The position numbers were made by a program, and so were the translations under genes. A model generated the notes under the pieces. The model was not told the DNA's origin. It searched no databases and saw nothing but the letters and a program-made list of their open reading frames with translations. From JANYCO01 sp035535995 (GTDB lineage Bacteria > Bacteroidota > Bacteroidia > Cytophagales > Cytophagaceae): a stretch of DNA of 64,000 bases. Shown here piece after piece: positions 42,839 through 52,300 of the stretch; position 1 is the stretch's first letter; every line of letters starts with the position of its first letter. The DNA is taken from contig DATLOZ010000005.1 in NCBI GenBank assembly GCA_035535995.1, positions 248,001-312,000 of the forward strand. Reading direction: 5' to 3'.

Positions 42839-42906
42839 TATGAATGTTGAGTTATGAATTATGAAAGATATTTAATTCATAACTCAACATTCATAATTCA
42901 TAATTT
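42839..42906. repeat. AT-rich palindromic repeat (family A), copy with 22-bp perfect stem
   Basis: TATGAATGTTGAGTTATGAA plus TT (42839-42860) pairs perfectly with 42874-42895. It lies between convergent stops, so it may serve as a two-way 3' end for both genes. Confidence 0.7.
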
Positions 42907-42909
42907 TTT

Positions 42910-45063
42910 TTAATTGTTCCCTTGCTTAACCGGCAGCTTGATCACAAACTCTGTACCTTGGCCGTATTCACTATTGAGTTCAATTAATCCATGATGGTCT
43001 TCAATGATGGAGAAGGTGATCGACATACCTAGTCCTGTTCCTTTTCCTACGTCTTTCGTGGTGAAGAAAGGTTCAAACACTTTTGTTTTTACTTCTTCCG
43101 TCATACCAGTACCATTATCTTTTATGCTAATCGTTACATACTTGTCGTCGGCAGAAGTTGAGATAACTAATTTGCCTTTTTCTTTTCTGTCTTTATTAGC
43201 TTTGATCGCAAAGATAGCGTTGTTAAGAATATTCATGAACACCTGATTCATTTTTCCAGGGAAACATTCTATATCCGGGATCTTGTTATAATTTTTAACC
43301 ACGTCGATAGACCCTGAAAGTTCAGGATTCAACAAGGTAAGCGTGGATTCAATTCCGTCTACGATGTTTGTCTTTTTTAGATCGTTTTCATCCAAACGTG
43401 AAAATACTCTTAAGCCTTTTACAATGTCAGCCGTTCTGGAGGCCCCTTCTTCTATGCCTTTCAGGAGACCGGAGATTTCTTCCTTGATATAATCGTAATC
43501 GATTTCTTTTCTGAATTTATTGATCTCTTCGATCTTCTCCTGCAGTTGTTCACCGTTTTTAAGATCCTGGTATTTGTTTACCAGTTCATGAATATCTTCA
43601 ATATCGCGTTGCAAAGGTTTTACATTTGACACCACAAAGTTGATCGGGTTATTGATCTCATGGGCGATACCAGCAGTAAGCTGACCAAGAGAAGCCATCT
43701 TCTCAGCATTCACGAGTTGCGATTGTGTTTGCTTCAGTTCGGTAAGCGTAGTCATAAGTTCGCTGTTAGACTTTTTCAGGGCAGAGGTTCTTTCTTCTAC
43801 TTTACCTTCCAATACAATATTTTGAGTTCTAATGATCCGTTCGTTTTCACGTAATGCTTCCAGTGCTTGCGCCTGCGATTCTTCTTTTTCTTTTTTGAAT
43901 ACGTTGATCCTGTCTGCAAGAGCGAGCGACAGCATGATCACTTCAACTGCAGAGCCGATAGGCATGGTATAGTTAGTGAAATTATTATAAGGGAATACGC
44001 CAAAGCTTCGCAATACAAATACCAGCACCCCTATCAGGAACGCCGTCCAGCCTAGCAGGAAATAACGTGCAGGTTTGTATCCTTTGATTGAAATTTTAAT
44101 TGCTACGAACAAAGAGAAGAATGTGATCAAAATTCCGTTAATGTCAATCAGGTTGTAGCTTATGCTTTGTTGGTCAACAAGCGCTGCTAAAATAGCCGCA
44201 GTATAAATAGATACGATAATGTACACTCCAATTCTCAGGCGAGGTGTATAATATTTCATATTCAGGAACCTGTTCATGAATATTACAATCGCAGAGCTAC
44301 CGAGCGAGGCTACGATATAGAGGCCATGACTGGCGAGCCACATGTTTTCCGGCCACAATAGTTTGGATGAATATCCAAGCAAAGTGATTTGCGTAAGGCC
44401 AATGAATAAAATATAAATGATATAATAAAGGTAGTTAGTATCTTTTACTGTAAGGTAAATAAAGGCGTTGTAGAAAAACATCACAAAGATGATCCCGATG
44501 TATATTCCCACTACAATATCTGTAAATGTGTTTGCTTCAATGAGCGGCTCGCGTGTACTTACATACAGTGGCACCAGGATTTGTTCGGTGCTTCGGATCT
44601 TCATGAAAAATGTTTTGGTTTCATTTTTATGAATATCGATGTCGTAAATAAAGTTTTGATTTTTATATTTTCTTTCAGAAAAAGGATGTGTATCGCCTGC
44701 TTTGATCACACTGTAAGTACCGTCGTTATTGACAATATAAAGATCGGCTTCGTCCATAAGCGGATACGAAAGCTGTAACAGTAAATGATCTTCATCGGTT
44801 TGGTTATTGATATTGAATTTGAGCCAGAAAACGGATTTTTTCACTCCAAAATTTGGCACCTCAAGTTTGACTAGTTGAAATTTATCGTTTTTCCTGATCG
44901 CTTCAAAAGGTAGAGACGTGCTGGTGTCTTCAAAAGAGTACACATTGTAGCTAAGCTTCTGAATTTTTTCAGGGTCTTTGTATACGATCGCAGAATCTTT
45001 GTCTGCTGCGTGCAAAGCAAAATGACTAAGCATTAAAAAACACAGAAAAATATTTTTTCTCAT
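42910..45063 (-). CDS. 7TMR-DISM sensor histidine kinase
   Basis: This 717-residue membrane kinase has a signal peptide (residues 1-19), a periplasmic 7TMR-DISM extracellular domain (about 35-175, with SVFWLKFNINNQTDEDHLLLQLSYP), seven membrane helices (about 185-385), a coiled coil, and the kinase core. The phospho-acceptor is the His in AGIAHEINNPINF (near residue 467). The ATP domain has NAIFAIKANKD, DNGTGM and GTGLGMSITFS. It signals a small extracellular molecule. No response regulator adjoins it; the nearest are at 47492 and 48046. The gene follows the GNAT/E1-like pair on the same strand after 116 bp. Confidence 0.88.
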   Translation of the reverse strand: MRKNIFLCFLMLSHFALHAADKDSAIVYKDPEKIQKLSYNVYSFEDTSTSLPFEAIRKNDKFQLVKLEVPNFGVKKSVFWLKFNINNQTDEDHLLLQLSYPLMDEADLYIVNNDGTYSVIKAGDTHPFSERKYKNQNFIYDIDIHKNETKTFFMKIRSTEQILVPLYVSTREPLIEANTFTDIVVGIYIGIIFVMFFYNAFIYLTVKDTNYLYYIIYILFIGLTQITLLGYSSKLLWPENMWLASHGLYIVASLGSSAIVIFMNRFLNMKYYTPRLRIGVYIIVSIYTAAILAALVDQQSISYNLIDINGILITFFSLFVAIKISIKGYKPARYFLLGWTAFLIGVLVFVLRSFGVFPYNNFTNYTMPIGSAVEVIMLSLALADRINVFKKEKEESQAQALEALRENERIIRTQNIVLEGKVEERTSALKKSNSELMTTLTELKQTQSQLVNAEKMASLGQLTAGIAHEINNPINFVVSNVKPLQRDIEDIHELVNKYQDLKNGEQLQEKIEEINKFRKEIDYDYIKEEISGLLKGIEEGASRTADIVKGLRVFSRLDENDLKKTNIVDGIESTLTLLNPELSGSIDVVKNYNKIPDIECFPGKMNQVFMNILNNAIFAIKANKDRKEKGKLVISTSADDKYVTISIKDNGTGMTEEVKTKVFEPFFTTKDVGKGTGLGMSITFSIIEDHHGLIELNSEYGQGTEFVIKLPVKQGNN

Positions 45064-45113
45064 TGCTCTCAGTTATATAAGGTGAAAATTAAAAGTATAC
45101 AATAATACGTATG

Positions 45114-45139
45114 CTGGATGCCAGATACCGGATTAAAAT
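45114..45139. repeat. Family B repeat fragment
   Basis: CTGGATGCCAGATACCGGAT resembles 4621-4666 and 23152-23182; it lies in the gap between the kinase and GNAT-like genes, with a short family A tail (ATTCATAATTCAA). Confidence 0.4.
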
Positions 45140-45179
45140 AATATTAAATAATTCATAATTCAAACTATCAGGATCTGGT

Positions 45180-45899
45180 CTACGATTCTACTTGCAAGTT
45201 ATAGTCAATTTTGATCTGTCCTTTTGTACCATTTTCAATACTTTGCTGGGTAGGATGATTGATGAGATTAAGAATAATATCTCTGTTATCTTCCGGAATA
45301 TTGGTCAGTTGTCCTAGGTCTTTTAAAATCATGGCGGTAGCGATCAGGTCCAGTTTGGGATAATAAAAGGTACCGTCTTTCCCAAGCGATTTTACAACTT
45401 CAAATCCCAATTTGGAAAACATTGAAACAGTAAAAGGAGAACACAAGGCAAATACGGAACCCAAGTTTAAAAGTTTGGCCAAAACCACAGAAGATTTTAT
45501 CATCATAAAAGCAATACCATTTCCTGCGCATTGCTTGGAAGTCCAGAGGCCACAAACTTCGCCGGTTTTAGCATCGGCATAAGATTGTACCAACGGATAG
45601 ATCGATTTATCAATTACACCGATTGCATCTTCTATTGGAAGTGGGTATGAACCTCCGTATACATCCACGCGCGCACCGGCTACGAATTCTTCCTGATTAT
45701 CCATTTGCACAGAAATCACATAAGAATTGGGATTGTCATGCCATACCTTCTCGGCGGAGGTAACTTTGGTTACTCCAAAATCCTTCAATACATTCCCATG
45801 TCCTGTCGAAAAATTTTCGCACAGGTCAGGATGATTAATAGCGCGGAAGCTATTAATCGTTAAAGAAAGTACCATGTTGTCAATATTACCACCAGGCAT
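45180..45899 (-). CDS. GNAT-like acyltransferase paired with an E1-like protein
   Basis: This 239-residue protein has a weak GNAT fold. The acyl-CoA loop may be SKQCAGNGIAFMMIKSS (Q-x-x-G-x-G type, about residues 120-136), preceded by a beta strand GEVCGLW and followed by GFEVVKSLG. The C-terminal 50 residues are helical. It resembles N-acyl amino acid synthase-type GNATs more than the protein-modifying class. It lies 23 bp after the E1-like (ThiF) gene, on the same strand, so both are cotranscribed; an adenylated substrate passed from the E1 domain to this acyltransferase is one possible design. The substrate is unknown. Confidence 0.55.
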   Translation of the reverse strand: MPGGNIDNMVLSLTINSFRAINHPDLCENFSTGHGNVLKDFGVTKVTSAEKVWHDNPNSYVISVQMDNQEEFVAGARVDVYGGSYPLPIEDAIGVIDKSIYPLVQSYADAKTGEVCGLWTSKQCAGNGIAFMMIKSSVVLAKLLNLGSVFALCSPFTVSMFSKLGFEVVKSLGKDGTFYYPKLDLIATAMILKDLGQLTNIPEDNRDIILNLINHPTQQSIENGTKGQIKIDYNLQVES

Positions 45900-45922
45900 T
45901 TAAGTCGTCAGCGCGTGACGGA

Positions 45923-47038
45923 TCAATTAATTAATTCTTCAAGATCGATGTAATAGCGGCCAGAGTTTTGTAGCCCGCCGAGCATCATTCTCCTGTATAC
46001 ATCAGCAGTGTTGGCTCCTCCGGCGATTACCGAAGAAGCAAGCTGAGGCCAGGTAGTAATGGTTTTTCCGATCTGTTCAATAGAAGAACGGAATCGTTTG
46101 GAGATCCTGTTTTTGTCGAGGACCGCGTAAATGATTTCCATTCTTTTTTCTGGAGTGATATTTTTGAGGTTGGAGAGGTCAAAGTCTTTCAAAAGCCCAT
46201 GCAGGATAGGTCTTTCAGGAGTAAGGTCAAATCGCTCTATGTCGATCATGCCTTTGTCGCTAGTATCCATGATCACGGGGATCTTCATTTTTTTAGCGAT
46301 CAATCTGCTGTTTATTTTTACATCCAGGCTATCGCATTCTTCAATAATGGCATCTAGCTGGCCGTCTTTGGTGATAAATGCTTCCAGGTTATGTTCATTG
46401 ATCCCTTCCGGGAAACAGGTTACTTTCAGGAACGGATCGATCTCCATGATTTCACGTGCAGTGATCACACTTTTTTTGATATTCATATTATGAATACCCG
46501 TACGGATCCGGTTGAGGTTGCTCACCTCAATGATATCAAAATCGGCTAGCCTGATCTCACCATAACTTCTTTCCATTGTCATGGTAAGCGCTACCGATTG
46601 TCCTACGGAAAGACCAATCACTCCTACCCTTTTCTGAGCGAGTAATAATCTTTCTTCTGTGGTTATTTTGTTGCGATTGCGGTTTGTACGTATTTCAATG
46701 TATTCTTCCTCGTCGAGGGTATGCACCAATCTTTTTGACCAGGGGTAAAATACCCAAACTCCGTACTCTCGTTCACTGCGGCCGGCCAGGTGTATACGGA
46801 TGTATTCTTGGTATAGCTCTTCGGTAAACATCACCGTAGGATTCAGAGATTTTACCAGCTCTCTTAGTTGTCCATATAATTCATCAAACACTTCAATGCC
46901 TGGCATACTTTGCAACAGAGCATGAAGTTTATCTTTTTCCTCTTTATCATAAATCCTAAAAAAAGCGGGTTTATATACTTCATTTAATTCCGCTTTTGCT
47001 TTTTTACTTTCTAGTAACGGTCCTATGTCGTCGTTCAT
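45923..47038 (-). CDS. E1-like (ThiF/MoeB superfamily) adenylyltransferase
   Basis: This 371-residue protein has a 125-residue N-terminal helical part and an E1-like Rossmann domain: VGVIGLSVGQ (nucleotide loop, residues 138-147), ADFDIIEVSNLNR (acidic and Arg motif, 165-177) and IIEECDSLDVKINSR (crossover-type loop, 231-245). The family adenylates a carboxylate with ATP. There are no CxxC zinc pairs and no evident catalytic Cys in the usual place, so thioester transfer as in ThiF or ubiquitin E1 is doubtful. No ubiquitin-like or ThiS partner is nearby; the GNAT-like gene is cotranscribed. The first gene of its unit, divergent from the response-regulator gene over 450 bp. Confidence 0.8.
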   Translation of the reverse strand: MNDDIGPLLESKKAKAELNEVYKPAFFRIYDKEEKDKLHALLQSMPGIEVFDELYGQLRELVKSLNPTVMFTEELYQEYIRIHLAGRSEREYGVWVFYPWSKRLVHTLDEEEYIEIRTNRNRNKITTEERLLLAQKRVGVIGLSVGQSVALTMTMERSYGEIRLADFDIIEVSNLNRIRTGIHNMNIKKSVITAREIMEIDPFLKVTCFPEGINEHNLEAFITKDGQLDAIIEECDSLDVKINSRLIAKKMKIPVIMDTSDKGMIDIERFDLTPERPILHGLLKDFDLSNLKNITPEKRMEIIYAVLDKNRISKRFRSSIEQIGKTITTWPQLASSVIAGGANTADVYRRMMLGGLQNSGRYYIDLEELIN

Positions 47039-47491
47039 AAAATAAAAAACATTCTAGTTTCATTAAAAATCACTTTCTTGTGCTTTATACGTATATGTTT
47101 AAATATAGATTATATTTACTTATATTTATTTACAGAATATTTATGCTATTCATTTGGCGGAAATGAAGGCTAATGAACTAGGGGGATTGCAAAATTTCAA
47201 TGAGTACGGGATTTGTAGGATAAAAGTATAGCTAATTAATTAACCTGACAAGTAACCTCATGCTATTCTTAAAGATTAATAATCCTTTTGGATCAGTTTC
47301 GGAAAACTACATTTTGCTTGAGTTTTTTTATTGTAACGATATTCTTCATGCTTTCGTAGAAAGAGAAGTTTCAGAGGTTTAATGAAGGTATTAATTAGTG
47401 AAATAATTTTATTAATTAAACATTCCTGTTAAATTTCTGATCCGAAAAAACAGGTGTAAAGTACACGCAAATTTTTAAATTATTCTGGTAC
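47039..47491. other. AT-rich divergent intergenic region
   Basis: This 453-bp gap separates the E1-like gene (minus) from the response-regulator gene (plus). It has no convincing gene and no strong hairpin. The palindrome TATACGTATA at 47086-47095 and several TATATTTA-like words may be parts of promoters, but none has a matched TTG. Confidence 0.4.
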
Positions 47492-47956
47492 ATGGAAAAC
47501 GAAAAAATCAAAATTTTATACATCGATGATGAGGTAAACAACCTGTCTGCATTTAAAGCAAACTTCCGCAGGATCTATGAGATCCACACTGCAGAATCTG
47601 CTGCGGAAGGCCGGAAAATACTGGAGACAACCGATATTGAGATCATCATTACCGACCAGCGGATGCCAGAGATGACAGGTGTGGAATTCCTCGAATCAAT
47701 CGTCAACGAATTTCCAAATCCGATGCGTATCCTGCTCACCGGCTATACCGATATGCAGGCCCTGATAGACGCAGTGAACAAAGGACAGATCTACCGTTAC
47801 CTCAACAAGCCCTGGAATGAAGAAGAACTAAAAATGTATATTGCACAGGCATACGAAGTGTATTCTTTACGCAAAGAGAATATGGAATTGACCAAAAGTT
47901 TGCTTCAGGCCAACAAACAACTAGAGTTTATGCTTCGTCAGAAACTGCTTTCTTAG
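47492..47956 (+). CDS. Response regulator, receiver-only type
   Basis: This 154-residue protein has one receiver domain: KILYIDDEVNNL at the N-terminus (acidic pocket), IIITDQRMPEMTGVEF with the phospho-acceptor Asp55, TGYTD with the conserved Thr/Tyr, and KPW as the Lys. The tail of 30 residues is a coiled coil (LRKENMELTKSLLQANKQLEF), and no DNA-binding or enzymatic output is present. It shares about half its receiver residues with the next gene's N-terminus, so the two are recent paralogues. Signals may come from the 7TMR-DISM kinase. Confidence 0.88.
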   Translation: MENEKIKILYIDDEVNNLSAFKANFRRIYEIHTAESAAEGRKILETTDIEIIITDQRMPEMTGVEFLESIVNEFPNPMRILLTGYTDMQALIDAVNKGQIYRYLNKPWNEEELKMYIAQAYEVYSLRKENMELTKSLLQANKQLEFMLRQKLLS

Positions 47957-48045
47957 TATTAGGATTTCTTTTTTTTTATATATACTTTGGATCGTGCGCC
48001 AGGTAAAATTGAACGTCCGATGGACCTTTTTGTTTAATTCATTCA

Positions 48046-49149
48046 ATGGAAAAAATTAACATCTTATATCTTGATGACGAAATCAACAATCTTCAGTCTT
48101 TCAAAGCAAAGTTCAGGGTTGACTATACTATTTTTCTTGCCAACAATATTTCGGAAGCTTATCAGATCTTAAACAACAATCCGCAAATACAGATCATTAT
48201 TTCTGATCAGCGAATGCCGAACATGAGTGGCGTAGAGTTCTTCGAATCTATTCTCACCACACATCCAGATCCTATCCGCATTCTTCTTACCGGATATTCA
48301 GACATCAACGCGGTGATTGATGCGATCAACAAAGGACAGATTTATCGTTACCTTGAGAAGCCATGGAATGATCATGAAATGAAATTTGCCATAGAAAATG
48401 CTTTTCGTTTTTATTTCATCAATCATCAGCTAAAAAGTAAAAATGCAGAACTGCAAAAAACCAACGAAGAGCTAAATCGCTTTGCCTACAGTGCATCCCA
48501 CGATTTGAAAGCGCCTGTAAAATCAATGTTGGGAATTCTGAAACTTGCACAAAAAGAAAATAAAAGTGATGATGAACTCCTGCTCCTTCTTGGTGAAAGC
48601 GTAAAGAAGCTGGATTACTTCATTAATAATATTATCGATTACTACAAAAATACGCGTTCTGAAAAAACGTTGAATGAAATCGATTTCAATAAAATTATCC
48701 GTGATGCACTGGAAACCATCGACCAGACGATTTCCAGCACAAGGAATATTAATATCAATATTTCGATCGTGCAGGATAAACCTTTTGTAAATGATGAATT
48801 CCGGATCTATGTGATCATTAGCTATCTTTTGTCGAATGCTGTAAAGTATCAGAAAAAGGAAGAGCAGCACAAAGAGATCTCTATTTCTGTTCAGGTCAAC
48901 GAAAAACTTGCCAGAATTAAGATCCACGACAACGGTATTGGTATTCCACAGAAACATAAAGACAATATTTACAAAATGTTTTACCGCGCCACTACCCAGA
49001 GCACAGGCTCTGGCATTGGGTTGTATATTGTAAAAGAAACGCTGGAAAAATTGGAAGGAAAGATCAAAATGTCTTCCACTGAAAATGAAGGAACAGAATT
49101 TGAACTGGAAATTCCAAATGAGATCGTACGCGAGGCGATCGCTAAATAA
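48046..49149 (+). CDS. Receiver-histidine kinase hybrid
   Basis: This 367-residue soluble protein begins with a receiver (ILYLDDEINNL, IISDQRMPNMSGVEF with Asp54, TGYSD, KPW) and then a coiled coil (SKNAELQKTNEELNRF), followed by a histidine kinase: SASHDLKAPVKSML with His152, NAVKYQKKEEQ, DNGIGIP and GSGIGLYIVKETL. So the receiver is N-terminal, which means that phosphorylation of Asp54 probably sets kinase activity. It has no membrane segment. It follows the receiver-only gene by 90 bp on the same strand. Confidence 0.9.
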   Translation: MEKINILYLDDEINNLQSFKAKFRVDYTIFLANNISEAYQILNNNPQIQIIISDQRMPNMSGVEFFESILTTHPDPIRILLTGYSDINAVIDAINKGQIYRYLEKPWNDHEMKFAIENAFRFYFINHQLKSKNAELQKTNEELNRFAYSASHDLKAPVKSMLGILKLAQKENKSDDELLLLLGESVKKLDYFINNIIDYYKNTRSEKTLNEIDFNKIIRDALETIDQTISSTRNININISIVQDKPFVNDEFRIYVIISYLLSNAVKYQKKEEQHKEISISVQVNEKLARIKIHDNGIGIPQKHKDNIYKMFYRATTQSTGSGIGLYIVKETLEKLEGKIKMSSTENEGTEFELEIPNEIVREAIAK

Positions 49150-49152
49150 ATT

Positions 49153-49301
49153 AATGAATATTGAGTTATGAGTTATGAATTCATAATTGTAAATAACCAA
49201 ATTATCACAAACAAAAAGAAGGCACAAAGATTTATATTCTTCGTGCCTTCTTTATTTATGAATTATAGAATTCAACATTCATAACTCATAATTCATAACT
49301 T
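49153..49301. repeat. Family A repeat flanking a GGCACAAAGA hairpin
   Basis: AATATTGAGTTATGAGTTATG on the left and CATTCATAACTCATAATTC on the right of a central hairpin. This convergent gap holds the 3' ends of both flanking genes. Confidence 0.6.
49215..49253. terminator. 16-bp hairpin (AAGAAGGCACAAAGA family)
   Basis: AAAGAAGGCACAAAGA pairs with TCTTCGTGCCTTCTTT with one mismatch. It resembles 18717-18759 and can end transcripts on both strands. Confidence 0.7.
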
Positions 49302-49304
49302 CGA

Positions 49305-52300
49305 TTAGTCTTTTTTCAATCTCAGAATCATATTCTTTCTCAGGATATATCCATCGAGATTGTTGATCTCTAAAAGTTCGTTGATAGATAGGCCAAATCG
49401 TTTGGCGATCTCTCCGATGGTATCTCCTTCTTTCACTACATATCCTCTTATTGACGGATCTTTTTTGGTGAAATCAACTTTGATCTTCTGACCTATGTAG
49501 ATCGTATCACTGGTCAGATTGTTGATAGATTTCAGATCTTCCACAGAGATGCCATATAGTCTGGCAATGTTGTACAAGGTATTTTTAGGTTGAGTAATAT
49601 AATAGGCAATATTTGGACCTTCATAGCCGTTGTTGCCGATCACACCTTTCTTCTCAACTTGTTCGATGCTATCAATATATTTTCTATACTCAGGTTTATT
49701 GTAATCAAAATTTTGATTCAGTTTTTGATTTTTCGCAATTAGCTCTTGCTCAGTTTTAGTATATCTACGCTCTGCTCTGCTATTCACAAAAGCTTGCTGA
49801 CGTGTCACCGGCGCGATGATATCATTGTCATCGCCTCTTCTCTTCACGCGCAGTGGTGTATAGGCAACCAATTCATCTCCTACCAGACCGTTCAGCTCTT
49901 TCAATTCATCTACTGTCATATTATACTCTTTGGCAAGAGAATATAAAGTCTTCTTCGGCTCGATCACATAAGTCATCGCTCTTGATTCTACGTTGGTACC
50001 TCCCAGGATATACAATTCCACTCTTCGGTTAAGTTGTCTTCCAAGTTCGGTTTCGTTGGTAGCAATGGATTTATTTTCACCCACAGCATTTACAACCATT
50101 GATGACTGAGGAATTCCTTTTGACAACAAATAATCCATAGCTGCTTTACCACGGTTGGCAGATAGGATCTTATTGTATTCATTCGTACCATAGCTATCGG
50201 TATTAGCATATAGCTCTATTTGAATGTTTGGATCGTTTTTACAGTATAGGATCAGATCGTCCAGCACTTTCTGTGCTTCGTTTCTCAGCGTGTAGCTATC
50301 AAAGTCGAAATAGATATTTTCAAACAGGTGTTTGCTTGCCACAACATCCAGTCCTTTTACATTTACTCTTTCGGCAATGTACTTTCTATCTTCAGATTCC
50401 TTCAGGTTTCCTTGTTGAAGAATGATCTTATACGTTTTACCTCCCGGAAGATTGGTAAATTTATAGAAACCGTTTTTATCTGTTTTAGTAGACTTAAGGG
50501 TATTTCCATTTTCATCTACCAGCAGGATCGTAGCATTGGTAGCTGGTTTGCGCGTATCCTCGTAAAGGATAATTCCGTCGATGGAGATGCTTTTGGCTTC
50601 CGGAAGCTGCTCTTTCTCTATTGTAGCGATCAGGGCGTTGGTATTTACGAGCGGTTTAGGAGGCTCTGTGAATGTTACTTTGTGAGTGTTTGTTACAAAC
50701 TCATCTTCTGCCTTGGCGCTTGTTTTATATACTACTTTGAAATCTTTATTGGCTACAATATTTTCAATCTTATAACTTCCGGTAGTGGGATCTACTTTAG
50801 CGGTTTGAACAATATTACCAAATTCATCTACAAGGTCTACAGTACCTTTAGTAACAGGCTTGCCAGTAGCCGCAGAAGTTACAGTTCCTTTTACTATAAA
50901 AGATTTCTTACCTTCCATCTGGTCTTTTGTAATATTGGTAACCAGGATCTCTTTCTGTACCATTGCTACAGGTACAGCTTTATACTGCACCACAGGTTTG
51001 GTTTTGATATATCCTTTTTGTTTTGGATTACTATTGGTAAGCACTACTTTCAAATTTTTATCTGCAGGAAGGTTGTCAAATTTGTATTCTCCTTTATCGT
51101 TGGTAGTAGTAGTGAGTAATACATTTCCAACTTCATCCATAATATATACCTCTGTACCTACTGCTGGCTTTTTAGATAAGCTGTCTGTCAGCACACCGGA
51201 AACACTCATCAATTTTGGTATTCCTGAACTTTCCTTGTTGATCTTCCCAATAAGTTCTTGTCTAGGTTCTACCGCAAGATCGGTATAGCTTATTTTTGGT
51301 GCAGGTTTTATGTAATGCTGCGTTCGCTGGTCGGTGTTTTGCAATACAACTTTGTATTCTTTGTTGCTGGGAAGATTGCTGAAGTTATATTGTCCAGCAT
51401 CATTTGTCATAGATTTGCCAACTACATCTCCATGTTCGTCTATGAGGTTTACTTCTATATTTTTAGCAGGCTTACCGGTGAGACTATCTGCTATTTGTCC
51501 GTCGATCTGCGCGAGCCTTTGAATATTGTCTCTCGTTATATCAGCAATATGCTCTTGTCCCGGTTGTTTCGGCGGGGCTTCCACGGTTACAGTATCGTCT
51601 TCTTCCTTAGCAGTAGAATCTTCGATCTGGTGGATCAGTCCTTTTTTAGTTTTGATATTGAAAGAATAAATATCATCGTTTCCTACACCACCTTCACGGT
51701 TGGAAGTAACGTATCCTTTTTTCTCTCCCAATACAAAATAAAAGTCATCACGGTTGGAATTGAAAGGGAATCCCAGGTTAATGATGTTTTGAAATCCGTC
51801 TTCTTCCTTTGTCATGAAGATATCCAAACCACCGTGTCCGCCATGGCCGTTGGAAGAGAAGAACAATACTTTCTGATCGGCATAATAACGCGGAGAAACG
51901 TCGATGAAGAGTGTGTTGATCTTATCTCCTAAGTTAATTGGTGGTCCCCACTGATCGTCACCGTTACAGGTACTGTACCAGATATCGTGAAGGCCAAGAC
52001 CACCGGGACGTTTAGAGACGAAGAAAAGAATGTTTCCATCAGGAGAAACGCTTGGCTGGCTGTTCCACTGACCGGGTGTGTTGATGTTTTCGTTGAGCCG
52101 GATTGGTTTTTCCCACTGCCCTGTTTTGTTATAGCTGACATAAATCGCGCAGTTGAATTCTTCGTAATTGTCTACTTTAATAATTTCATCGCAGCGCGTA
52201 AAATAATATTTTTTTTCATCTCCGGTAAACGATCCGGAGCTTTCGTTGTACTGAGTATTTAGTCTGTTGAATTCATCTTTGTGACTGTGCTTCACAACGG

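Noticed and set aside
50328..51119. Open frame of about 260 codons on the plus strand opposite the OmpA/LysM gene
   Set aside because: It is antisense to a gene with clear domains along its whole length, is rich in Phe, Tyr and Ile, and has no recognisable motif.
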